Below are positions 49,478 through 57,007 of a stretch of 64,000 bases of DNA, piece after piece (position 1 is the first letter of the stretch; each line of letters starts with the position of its first letter). The stretch covers positions 248,001 to 312,000 of the forward strand of contig NZ_QPLK01000001.1 of NCBI RefSeq assembly GCF_003340565.1, in the 5' to 3' direction. Both the position numbers and the translations under genes were made by a program. The notes under the pieces are model-generated. The model was not told the origin of the DNA, ran no database searches, and saw nothing but the letters and a program-made list of their open reading frames with translations. This DNA is from Rhodovulum sp. 12E13 (GTDB lineage Bacteria > Pseudomonadota > Alphaproteobacteria > Rhodobacterales > Rhodobacteraceae).

Positions 49478-52014
49478 GCGCGGCCCTGCGCCCCGCCCTG
49501 AGGATCGCCCGGCGCGAGCTGCGCGGCGGTCTGCGCGGCTTTCGCGTGTTCCTGCTGTGCCTCGCGCTCGGCGTGGCGGCCATCGCCGCCGTCGGCTCGG
49601 TGCGCGAGGCGATCGAGCGGGGGCTGGAGCGCGAGGGCGCGATCCTGCTCGGCGGCGATGCGGAGCTGTCGTTCACCTACCGCTTCGCCTCCGATGGCGA
49701 GCTGTCATGGATGCAGCGCGTGTCCGAGCGCGTCTCGGAGATCGCCGATTTCCGCTCGATGCTGGTGGTCGAGCGCGGCGGCGAGACCGAGCGCGGCCTG
49801 ACCCAGGTCAAGGCGGTCGACGCCGCCTGGCCCCTCTACGGCACGGCCGAGCTCGACCCGCCCATGCCGTTGCCCGACGCGCTGGCCGGCGGCGGCGGCC
49901 TGCCCGGCGCCGTCATCGCCCCGGCGCTGGCCGACCGCCTCGCCCTCGCCCCCGGCGACACGTTCCGCCTCGGCACGCAGGAATTCGTGCTGTCGGCCCT
50001 GCTGACGCGAGAGCCCGACGACGCGGGCGACGGCTTCGGCCTCGGCCCCCGGACGCTGGTGCTGAAGGAGGCGCTCGCCGATTCCTCCCTTCTGGAACCG
50101 GGCACGCTGTTCGACTCGCGCTACCGCCTCGCCCTGCCAGAGGGCGCCGACCTCGCCGCGCTGGAGGAAGAGGCGACCGCGCGGTTCCGCGACACCGGCA
50201 TGCGCTGGCGCGACGCGCGCAACGGGGCGCCGGGCGTGGCGCAGTTCGTGGACCGCCTCTCGGCCTTCCTCGTGCTTGTCGGGCTGGCGGGTCTTGCCGT
50301 GGGGGGCGTCGGCGTCTCGGCGGCGGTGCGCAGCTACATCGACGGCAAGACCGAGGTGATCGCCACGCTCAAGACGCTCGGCGCGGAATCGCGCACGATC
50401 TTCGCCGCCTACTTCCTGCAGATCGGCGCGCTCGCCGCGCTCGGCATCGCGCTCGGCCTCGCCCTCGGCGCCGCGCTGCCGCTGGCCTTCGCGCCGCTGA
50501 TCGAGGCACGCCTGCCGGTGCCGGCCGAGTTCTCGGTCTATCCCGGCCCGCTCGCCGAGGCGGCGCTTTACGGCACGCTCACCGCCCTCGTCTTCACCCT
50601 CTGGCCGCTCGCCCGCACGGAGGAGGTGCGCGCCGCGACCCTCTTCCGCGATGCGGTCGGCGGCTCGCGCCGCCTGCCGCGGCCCGCCTACCTCGCCGCC
50701 ACTGCCGCCCTGCTGGCGGCGCTCGTCGGTGCCGCCGCCTTGCTCTCGGGCGCGGTGGAATTGACGCTCTACGCCGCGGGCGGCATCGCCGGCTCGCTCG
50801 CCCTGCTCGCGCTCGCAGCCGCCGCCATCGGCGCTCTCTCGCGCCGCCTGGCGCGGGCGCGGATGGTGCGCGGGCGCACCGCGCTCCGACTCGCCCTCGG
50901 CGCCGTGGGGGGGCCGGGCGGCGCCACAGCGTCGGTCGTTTTGTCGCTCGGCCTCGGCCTGACGGTGCTCGCCACCATCGGCCAGATCGAATCGAACCTG
51001 CGCAGCGCCATCGCCCGCGACCTGCCCGAGGTCGCGCCCTCCTACTTCTTCGTCGACATCCAGCCGGGCCAGATCGACGGCTTCCTCGCCCGCGTCGAGG
51101 GCGACCCCGCCGTCTCGCGCACCGACACGGCGCCGATGCTGCGCGGCGTCATCACGCGGATCGACGGGCAGCCCGCCCGCGAGGTGGCGGGCGATCACTG
51201 GGTGCTCGAGGGCGACCGCGGCGTGACCTATTCCGCCCGGCCCTCGGCGCGCACCGAGATCACCGAGGGCGCATGGTGGCCGGAGGGCTACGACGGGCCG
51301 CCGCAGGTCAGCTTCGCCGCCGAGGAGGCCGCGGAACTGGGCCTCGAGATCGGCGACGAGATCACGGTCAACATCCTCGGCCGCGATATCGCGGCGACGG
51401 TCACCTCGTTCCGCGTGGTCGACTTCTCCAACGCCGGGATCGGTTTCATCCTGGCGATGAACCCCGCCGCCCTGCAGGGCGCCCCGCACACGTTCATCGC
51501 CACCGTCTATGCCGAGGAAGACGCCGAGGCCGCGATCCTGCGCGACGTGGCCGACGCCTACCCCAACGTCACCGCAATCCGCATCCGCGACGCGATCGAC
51601 CGGGTGTCGGAGGTGCTCTCCGGCATCGCCGCGGCGATCACCTGGGGCGCGGCGGCGACGCTGGCCACCGGCCTCGTCGTGCTTGTCGGCACCGCCGCGG
51701 CGGGGCAGAAGGCGCGCATCTTCGAGGCCGCCGTGCTCAAGACGGTGGGCGCGGTACGCGGGCAGGTGCTGGCCTACCTCGCCATCCGCTCCGCCCTGCT
51801 CGGCGCGGCGGCGGGGGCCGTCGCGATCCTCGCCGGGGGGCTCGGAGGCTGGGGGGTGACGACCTTCATCATGGAGACGTCCTACGCCTTCGAGCCTGTC
51901 TCGGCGCTGGCCATCGTGCTGGGCGGCATGCTCGCAACCCTGCTCGCCGGCCTCGCCTTCGCGTGGGCGCCGCTGGCCGCCCGCCCCGCCCGCATCCTCC
52001 GCGCGCGGGAATAG
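49474..52014 (+). CDS. ybbP: ABC transporter permease (YbbP-like, FtsX domains)
   Basis: This 846-aa membrane protein has an N-terminal helix (residues about 25-45), a large periplasmic domain, and an FtsX-like helical domain about 255-400 (DRLSAFLVLVGLAGLAVGGV). Further helices, a second periplasmic domain and a C-terminal FtsX domain about 710-840 (WGAAATLATGLVVLVGTAA) follow. This duplicated layout is that of YbbP. With YbbA it forms an efflux or lipid/lipoprotein-handling complex of uncertain substrate. It is followed 18 nt later by a convergent tonB fragment. Confidence 0.9.
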   Translation: MSAALRPALRIARRELRGGLRGFRVFLLCLALGVAAIAAVGSVREAIERGLEREGAILLGGDAELSFTYRFASDGELSWMQRVSERVSEIADFRSMLVVERGGETERGLTQVKAVDAAWPLYGTAELDPPMPLPDALAGGGGLPGAVIAPALADRLALAPGDTFRLGTQEFVLSALLTREPDDAGDGFGLGPRTLVLKEALADSSLLEPGTLFDSRYRLALPEGADLAALEEEATARFRDTGMRWRDARNGAPGVAQFVDRLSAFLVLVGLAGLAVGGVGVSAAVRSYIDGKTEVIATLKTLGAESRTIFAAYFLQIGALAALGIALGLALGAALPLAFAPLIEARLPVPAEFSVYPGPLAEAALYGTLTALVFTLWPLARTEEVRAATLFRDAVGGSRRLPRPAYLAATAALLAALVGAAALLSGAVELTLYAAGGIAGSLALLALAAAAIGALSRRLARARMVRGRTALRLALGAVGGPGGATASVVLSLGLGLTVLATIGQIESNLRSAIARDLPEVAPSYFFVDIQPGQIDGFLARVEGDPAVSRTDTAPMLRGVITRIDGQPAREVAGDHWVLEGDRGVTYSARPSARTEITEGAWWPEGYDGPPQVSFAAEEAAELGLEIGDEITVNILGRDIAATVTSFRVVDFSNAGIGFILAMNPAALQGAPHTFIATVYAEEDAEAAILRDVADAYPNVTAIRIRDAIDRVSEVLSGIAAAITWGAAATLATGLVVLVGTAAAGQKARIFEAAVLKTVGAVRGQVLAYLAIRSALLGAAAGAVAILAGGLGGWGVTTFIMETSYAFEPVSALAIVLGGMLATLLAGLAFAWAPLAARPARILRARE

Positions 52015-52031
52015 CGTCGCCGCCCCGACCG

Positions 52032-52265
52032 TCAGCGGCCCCTGATCTGGACGGTAAAGTTGCGGGCCGCGCCCGCAGGTGGCGCCGGGAACGGCGCTGC
52101 CCTGCGGACCACGACAAGCGCAGCCCGGTCGAGGGTGGCGGAGCCCGGCCTGCCCGACAGGCTCGCCCCCGCCATCGCCTCGCAGCCGGCGATGCGGAAC
52201 GTCACCCGCGCCGCGCCGCGCGCCGCGACGTCGGCGCGGCGGACCCGACCGACATGGCGCATCAC
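52032..52265 (-). pseudogene. tonB: 3' fragment of a tonB gene
   Basis: About 70 codons encode the C-terminal TonB fold: ARVTFRIAGCEAMAGASLSG, then GSATLDRAALVVVRRAAPF and a final NFTVQIRGR. This matches the usual end of TonB (VRFxIxxDG..., SSGxxxLDxAALxxVRRAAPFP, FxVPIxFR). The proline-rich linker and N-terminal anchor are missing; upstream the frame dissolves into unrelated sequence and then an integrase fragment. I call it a truncated relic left by a deletion. No exbB or exbD is present. Confidence 0.7.
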
Positions 52266-52395
52266 GAGTCCGGGACAGGTCGAGGCCGCGGCGTTGCGCG
52301 ACGTCGCGGCACCGTCGGTCGGGCGGTTCGCACCTCGGGCGCTTCCGCCTCGCGACGGCCCGTGTCGGGTAAGCGTGACGGGGCGGCCCTATGCG

Positions 52396-52498
52396 GCGAG
52401 GGTTGACGGCTGTCCTGTGGGACCGCTGCGCGATGATAGTAGGTGGCGCCTCGACGGTACAGTCGGGTGTGGCCGGGAGTCTTCTTCAGGGCCTCCAC
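52396..52498 (-). pseudogene. N-terminal fragment of a tRNA-linked integrase
   Basis: From the GTG at 52498 the minus strand reads VEALKKTPGHTRLYRRGATY and then YHRAAVPQDSRQ. This is the start typical of tyrosine recombinases with an N-terminal Arm-type domain (KTPGLYRRGxTYYxRxxVPxDL). Similarity ends after about 34 codons. It lies 82 nt beyond the 3' end of tRNA-Ala on the same strand, the normal place for the integrase of an element inserted in a tRNA gene. Confidence 0.65.
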
Positions 52499-52580
52499 TG
52501 AAACACCTCAGCGTAACAGTCCCTGAAGATCATCCACCGAAATCAGCAAGCTACTGATCTTCCAGCCTTAGAGGTGGGGA

Positions 52581-52656
52581 TGGTGGAGCCAAGGGGAGTC
52601 GAACCCCTGACCTCCTGCATGCCATGCAGGCGCTCTCCCAACTGAGCTATGGCCCC
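52581..52656 (-). tRNA. tRNA-Ala (GGC)
   Basis: Minus-strand cloverleaf: acceptor GGGGCCA/TGGCTCC, D arm AGCTCAGTTGGGAGAGC, anticodon stem CCTGC/GCAGG with loop ATGGCAT (anticodon GGC), T arm GTCAGGGGTTCGACTCCCCT, encoded CCA (52583-52581). All stems pair. The intact 3' half would be the attB of the lost integrative element. Confidence 0.95.
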
Positions 52657-52659
52657 ATA

Positions 52660-52998
52660 TCAGCGGATAGGTCGCACCATCCGCCTGCAGCGTGCGCGGT
52701 GTGTAGGGGGCCGGTCGCGCGAGTTCAAGCGAAAAACGAGCGACGACATTCGGCCGCCCGCTTGTGCCCGATGACCATTTGATCGTGGGTCGTGACAGAC
52801 CTGCCTGGCGTTGATCGCGGCCAGCCGGCGCACCTTCTTGGCGTTGACCACAAAGCCGCGGTGACGGAGTTCAGCGCCGACGCGGCGATAGCCGTAGCCC
52901 TCGAAGGCGTCGGTGATGGCGCGGATCTCCGCGATGATCTCCTCGTCGCGGGGCTTGCCCTCGAGCTCGGCATAGTAGCTGGATCGCGCGACGCCCAT
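52660..52998 (-). pseudogene. Truncated IS3-family transposase OrfB
   Basis: The first about 60 codons are clear OrfB sequence: MGVARSSYYAELEGKPRDEE, then ITDAFEGYGYRRVGAELRHR, and VNAKKVRRL. This is the HTH_21 region found before the rve catalytic core. After about 52820 similarity ends and the frame runs through unrelated sequence over the tRNA-Ala promoter. The DDE core is missing. In the OrfB frame, homology continues upstream of the ATG (RTLAEKRAYIRDQRPRGLS), showing that it was made by -1 frameshifting from OrfA. Confidence 0.8.
52700..52728 (-). promoter_or_regulatory. Promoter of tRNA-Ala
   Basis: Minus strand: -35 TTGAAC (52728-52723), 17-bp spacer, -10 TACACA (52705-52700). The start would be near 52693, about 37 nt before the tRNA 5' end at 52656. 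It lies close to the border of the broken IS3-type sequence. Confidence 0.6.
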
Positions 52999-53417
52999 CA
53001 GTTCGCATCCCCGCCGGACCGAGAGGCCGCGGGGCCGCTGGTCACGGATGTAGGCGCGCTTTTCCGCGAGGGTCCGGAGCGCACAGCCCCCTTTAGAAAA
53101 CCGATCTCCAGCGCCTGGCGGCCGACCAGCCGCTCGAGCGCCGCGATCCGGGCCTCATAGGCGGTGAGCATCTCGGCGGCCGCGCCGTCCTCGTCGAGGG
53201 CGCCGGCCTCGGCCTTCTCGACCCAGATCCGGATCAGGTTCCTCGACAGGTCATGGCGGCGAGCGAGGGCGTGGAGGGTCTCGCCGGCGTGATACTCGGC
53301 GACGACCTGGCGCTTGAAGTCGGCGCGCCGCAAGCGGCCTGCGGTGGCGTCTCGGCATGGGCTTTCTTCCTTGGAAAGCCCGGCCCCGGTCAATTCCGGC
53401 CTACCCGATCTGTCCAA
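52998..53417 (-). pseudogene. IS3-family transposase OrfA (HTH) of a broken element
   Basis: This frame of up to 139 codons contains the helix-turn-helix region (RADFKRQVVAEYHAGETLHA, LARRHDLSRNLIRIWVEKAE) and the leucine-zipper/coiled-coil segment with IAALERLVGRQALEIGFLKG. The frame changes into OrfB by -1 at about TTTTCTAAAGGGGG (near 53090), a plausible slippery site. OrfA may still be translatable, but without OrfB the element cannot move by itself. The left end of the element lies near 53400, where it cuts off an integrase gene. Confidence 0.75.
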
Positions 53418-53658
53418 CCGCAGGGGCGCACTCCACGATTACTCCAGAAAGGGTATCCACTGGCGCCACAGGTGTCCGGCCGTTCAGCTTACCCTGTGCG
53501 AGGTCTTTCTTGACCTTCTTGGTCCACGCCTTCGCAGCCTTTTCGGTGCTGAAGGTCTGAGCCGCGCTGAAAACAGTCTTGCCGGCCTTCTTTTTCCGGA
53601 CCTGTGCTGTGAAGCGGGTCGTGCCGTCGGCCCGCTTGCGGACAAGGATTGTGCCCAT
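53401..53658 (-). pseudogene. N-terminal fragment of a second integrase, cut by the IS
   Basis: Starting at the ATG at 53658 (AAGGGGACGACC before it), the product reads MGTILVRKRADGTTRFTAQV, then SAAQTFSTEKAAKAWTKKVK and ends about 85 codons later at the IS border. This is the Arm DNA-binding start of a tyrosine recombinase family often linked to genomic islands. It differs from the fragment at 52498. The gene points away from dusA and begins about 290 bp before it, as expected for an element integrated at the 5' end of dusA. Confidence 0.72.
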
Positions 53659-53819
53659 GGTCGTCCCCTTGCTTGGTTGCATTCGGGACGTCGGATCGGC
53701 GCGAACCGCCCGGAAACGCGGCTAACGCACGGTCATCGTCAACCGTACTCGCCTGGTCCTCACAGCCAACAAGGCCCCCGTCGGTCGGGTGTGCGATGCG
53801 TTTGCGGAGCGTCCGCCTC

Positions 53820-53859
53820 GGGACTACATCTCCGAGTGCGGGACTACATTTGTAGCCCC
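53820..53859. promoter_or_regulatory. BlaI/MecI/CopY-type operator-like dyad with upstream half site
   Basis: GGGACTACA-TT-TGTAGCCCC (53840-53859) is a dyad with one mismatch, with core TACATTTGTA at 53845-53854 matching the TACANNTGTA consensus of BlaI/MecI/CopY repressors. The same left arm GGGACTACAT occurs exactly 20 bp upstream (53820-53829) with a degenerate right arm. No regulator of that family is present in the window, so it may be a leftover of island DNA or a site for a distant regulator. Confidence 0.45.
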
Positions 53860-53951
53860 GGAGGGACGAACCGCCCTCTATCGCCGCGAAAATCGCGGAA
53901 CCGCCGCGCCGAGCAGACCGGGGAAGTGCTTTGGTTTCAACAAGTTCCAGC

Positions 53952-54968
53952 ATGGACGCCGCAGCGCGCCTCTCCGTCGCCCCGATGATGGACTGGACGG
54001 ACAGGCATTGCCGGGCCTTCCACCGGACGCTGTCGCGACGGACGCTTCTCTATACCGAGATGGTCACGGCGGCGGCTCTGGTGCGCGGGGGGGCGCGTCA
54101 CCTGATCGCCTTCGGCGAGGCGGAGCAGCCGGTGGCACTTCAGCTCGGTGGGGCGGACCCGGGCGAGCTGGCGCAGGCCGCCCGCATGGCCGAACAGGAA
54201 GGGTATCGAGAGGTCAACCTCAATGTCGGCTGCCCGTCGGACCGGGTGCAGTCGGGCTGCTTCGGCGCCGTTCTCATGGAGCGCCCCGCGCTCGTGGCCG
54301 AATGCGTTGCGGCGATGAGGGCCGCCACGACCCTGCCTGTCACGGTCAAGTGCCGCATCGGCGTCGACGCGCAGGAGCCTGCGGACATCCTGCCGGATTT
54401 CCTCTGCCAGATCCGTGCGGCGGGTGTGCGTCGGGTGACGATCCATGCGCGCAAGGCATGGCTGCAGGGCCTTTCGCCCAAGGAGAACCGCGATGTGCCG
54501 CCGCTCGACTATCCACTCGTCCATGCGATGAAGCGCGCCTTTCCCGATCTGCACGTCTCGATCAACGGGGGGATCGACAGCCTCGACGCGACGCTGGCGC
54601 AGCTCGCGCCGGGCGACGACGGGGTGTCGCTCGACGGCGCGATGATCGGGCGGGCGGCCTATCAGCGCCCGGCCGACATCCTGCTGCGGGCCGATTCCCG
54701 CGTCTTCGGCGCCGATGACCCGCTCGACGCGCCGGAGGACGCGGTGGAGGCGATGCGCCCCTACATAGCCGCCGAGCTCGGCGCGGGGCAGCGGCTGCAC
54801 GCGATCACCCGGCACATGCTGGGGCTGTTCTCCGGGCGGCCCGGCGCGCGGGGCTGGCGACGGGTGCTGAGCGAGGGGGCCACGCGGCCCGGCGCGGGCC
54901 TGGAGGTGCTCGACGCGGCGCTTGCCGAGGTCATGGCCGCAGGCGCCGCCCGCGAGGCGGCGGAATGA
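53952..54968 (+). CDS. dusA: tRNA-dihydrouridine synthase A
   Basis: This 338-aa FMN enzyme reduces uridines in the tRNA D-loop (U20/U20a). It has an FMN-binding TIM barrel with VAPMMDWTDRHCRAF at residues 9-23, TEMVTAAAL, and catalytic Cys94 in NVGCPSDRVQSGCFGA, followed by HARKAWLQGLSPKENR, a DusA-specific segment. Start 53952 (MDAAARLSVAP) is the family start. The 5' end of dusA is a known attachment site for integrative elements, and an integrase fragment lies directly upstream. The next gene begins 5 nt after the stop. Confidence 0.93.
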   Translation: MDAAARLSVAPMMDWTDRHCRAFHRTLSRRTLLYTEMVTAAALVRGGARHLIAFGEAEQPVALQLGGADPGELAQAARMAEQEGYREVNLNVGCPSDRVQSGCFGAVLMERPALVAECVAAMRAATTLPVTVKCRIGVDAQEPADILPDFLCQIRAAGVRRVTIHARKAWLQGLSPKENRDVPPLDYPLVHAMKRAFPDLHVSINGGIDSLDATLAQLAPGDDGVSLDGAMIGRAAYQRPADILLRADSRVFGADDPLDAPEDAVEAMRPYIAAELGAGQRLHAITRHMLGLFSGRPGARGWRRVLSEGATRPGAGLEVLDAALAEVMAAGAAREAAE

Positions 54969-54972
54969 GCCG

Positions 54973-55761
54973 GTGACGCCGGACGCGGCGGCGCGGGCGC
55001 TGGCGGCAGAGGGTGTCGTCGTCTTCGAGCCCGATCCGCGCACGGCACGCTGGGCGGCGGCGGCATGGGAGGCGGCCGGCCCGCTGATGGCCGAGGCGCA
55101 GCGGAGCGGCGGCCTGCGCTGCGGCGGGACGTGGCTCGCCGGAGTCGACCTGTTGCCCAACGCGGCGGACGGCTCGGTGGCGGGCGTGCCGCTCGCGGGG
55201 GCCTCTGTCGAGGCGGTGGTGGCGCTCGGCCTCGCGCCCGCCGCATGGCACGCGGCGCAGGTCTCGGTGACATGGCCCGGCTATCCGCGCCCCGACGCGG
55301 CAGAGAGCGCCGGCGCCGCGCGCTACCGGCGGCAGCGTGACGCCGCCCATGTCGACGGTCTGTTGCCGGAGGGCCCGGAGCGGCGGCGCCATCTGCGCGA
55401 GCCGCATGCCTTCATCCTCGGCCTGCCGCTGACCGAGAGCCACGCGGACGCAGCGCCGCTCGTGATCTGGCCCGGCAGCCACCGCCTGATCGGCCGCGCG
55501 CTGGCCGCGGCGCGTGCGGCGGGGCCTTCCGGTCCCGCGGGCGACATCGACCTGACCGATGCCTACACCGCAGCCCGGCGCGCGGCATTCGACCTCTGCC
55601 CGCGGGTGCCGCTGCCGCTCCGGCCCGGCCAGGCGGTGCTGCTGCACCGGCACCTGTTGCACGGCATCGCGCCATGGGCCGCGCCGCCGGCGCCAGAGGG
55701 CCGCGGGGTGGCCTATTTCCGGCCCGAGCTTGCCGAACCGGAGGCGTGGTTCGGCGACTGA
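54973..55761 (+). CDS. Phytanoyl-CoA dioxygenase (PhyH)-like Fe(II)/2-oxoglutarate protein
   Basis: This 262-aa protein begins with GTG at 54973 (VTPDAAARALAAEGVVVF), five bases after dusA. The double-stranded beta-helix residues are visible: HxD in RDAAHVDGLLP, distal His in LLHRHLLHGI, and a 2-oxoglutarate-type Arg in VAYFRPEL. The central LVIWPGSHRLIGRAL is typical of PhyH enzymes. Substrates range from acyl chains to small amino acids, so no reaction is proposed. It is probably cotranscribed with dusA. Confidence 0.78.
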   Translation: MTPDAAARALAAEGVVVFEPDPRTARWAAAAWEAAGPLMAEAQRSGGLRCGGTWLAGVDLLPNAADGSVAGVPLAGASVEAVVALGLAPAAWHAAQVSVTWPGYPRPDAAESAGAARYRRQRDAAHVDGLLPEGPERRRHLREPHAFILGLPLTESHADAAPLVIWPGSHRLIGRALAAARAAGPSGPAGDIDLTDAYTAARRAAFDLCPRVPLPLRPGQAVLLHRHLLHGIAPWAAPPAPEGRGVAYFRPELAEPEAWFGD

Positions 55762-55786
55762 AGTGCGGTGGCCGCCCCGCCTGTGC

Positions 55787-56815
55787 TCAGGCGGCCATGT
55801 CGAGCACGATGCGGCCCGTGACCGTGCCGTCCTTCAGCCCGCCCATGATCGCGTTGATGTTCTCCAGCCGGTCGAGGGCGTAATGGGCGGCCACCGCACC
55901 CTCGCCCGCGAGGGCGAGCGCCTCGGTGAGGTCGTTGCGGGTGCCGACGATCGAGCCGCGGATCGTCAGGCGCTTGAGCACCACCTCGAAGATCGGCAGC
56001 GGAAAGCCGCCGGGCGGCAGGCCGACGAGCGCCATCGTGCCGCCGCGCCGCAGCATCCCCACCGCCTGCGCGAAGGCGGCGTTGGAGACCGCCGTCACCA
56101 GAACGCCGTGAACACCGCCGACGGCCTGCGTCACCTCGGCCACCGGGTCGGCCTCGGCGGCGTTCACCGTCATGTCGGCGCCGAGGCTCTTGGCCAGCGC
56201 AAGCTTGTCGGCGCCCACGTCGACGGCGACGACGTGCATTCCCATCGCCTTGGCATATTGCACCGCCATGTGGCCGAGACCGCCGATGCCCGAGACCGCG
56301 ACCCACTGGCCCGGTTTCACCTCTGTTTCCTTCAGGCCCTTGTAGACGGTCACGCCCGCGCAAAGAACGGGGGCGGCGGGCGCGAAGTCGAGCCCCGCCG
56401 GCAGGTGGCCGACGTAATCGGGGTCGGCCAGCACGTAGTCGGCGAAGCCGCCGTTGACCGAGTAGCCGGTGTTCTGCTGGCTCTCGCAGAGCGTCTCCCA
56501 CCCGCCGACGCAGTGCTGGCAGTGTCCGCAGGCGGTGTAGAGCCACGGCACCCCGATGCGGTCGCCCTCCCGGACATGGGTCACGCCCGCGCCCACGGCG
56601 GCGACATGCCCGACCCCCTCGTGGCCGGGGATGAAGGGGGGCGTGGGCTTGACCGGCCAGTCGCCGTCGGCGGCGTGCACGTCGGTGTGGCAGACGCCGG
56701 AGGCGGCGACCTTCATCAGGATCTGGCCGGGCCCCGGCTCCGGCCGGTCGACTTCGCGGATCTCGAGCGGCGCGCCCAGCCGGGTCACGACCGCCGCCTT
56801 CATCGTTCTGTCCAT
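55787..56815 (-). CDS. adhP: Zinc-dependent alcohol dehydrogenase (AdhP type)
   Basis: This 342-aa medium-chain dehydrogenase has catalytic zinc ligands in SGVCHTDVHAADGDW and in GHEGVGHVAAVG, structural zinc cysteines in CGHCQHCVGGWETLC, and the NAD loop SGIGGLGHMAVQYAKAMG. The domain order and length are those of AdhP/Adh1-like ethanol dehydrogenases. It converges with the PhyH-like gene (25 nt between stops) and is separated from the polysaccharide locus by repeat copy F. Confidence 0.93.
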   Translation of the reverse strand: MDRTMKAAVVTRLGAPLEIREVDRPEPGPGQILMKVAASGVCHTDVHAADGDWPVKPTPPFIPGHEGVGHVAAVGAGVTHVREGDRIGVPWLYTACGHCQHCVGGWETLCESQQNTGYSVNGGFADYVLADPDYVGHLPAGLDFAPAAPVLCAGVTVYKGLKETEVKPGQWVAVSGIGGLGHMAVQYAKAMGMHVVAVDVGADKLALAKSLGADMTVNAAEADPVAEVTQAVGGVHGVLVTAVSNAAFAQAVGMLRRGGTMALVGLPPGGFPLPIFEVVLKRLTIRGSIVGTRNDLTEALALAGEGAVAAHYALDRLENINAIMGGLKDGTVTGRIVLDMAA

Positions 56816-56915
56816 GGGCCTCTTCCGCGTGTTGTGTGGCGCAATCCCGTCCGGAGGATCAGCCGCGCGTCCGGTTCCGTCAACGGACCGGTGGTCGCGG
56901 GCCGGGAGGGAGAAA

Positions 56916-56965
56916 CCGGGGGGCCAGCCCCCCGGACCCCCCGGGATACTTGGCGCAAGAAGAAG
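56916..56965 (+). repeat. Dispersed Rhodobacterales-type repeat, copy F
   Basis: CCGGGGGGCCAGCCCCCCGG hairpin, then CCCCCCGGGATACTTGGCGC and AAGAAGAAG. It lies between the adhP start and the glycosyltransferase stop, in the orientation opposite to both genes, unlike copies A, B and E. The hairpin itself is symmetrical and could still end transcripts from the right. Confidence 0.7.
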
Positions 56966-57007
56966 ACAGGGGTGCGGCGCGCGCCCCGCGTGGCGTCGCG
57001 AGGCCCG

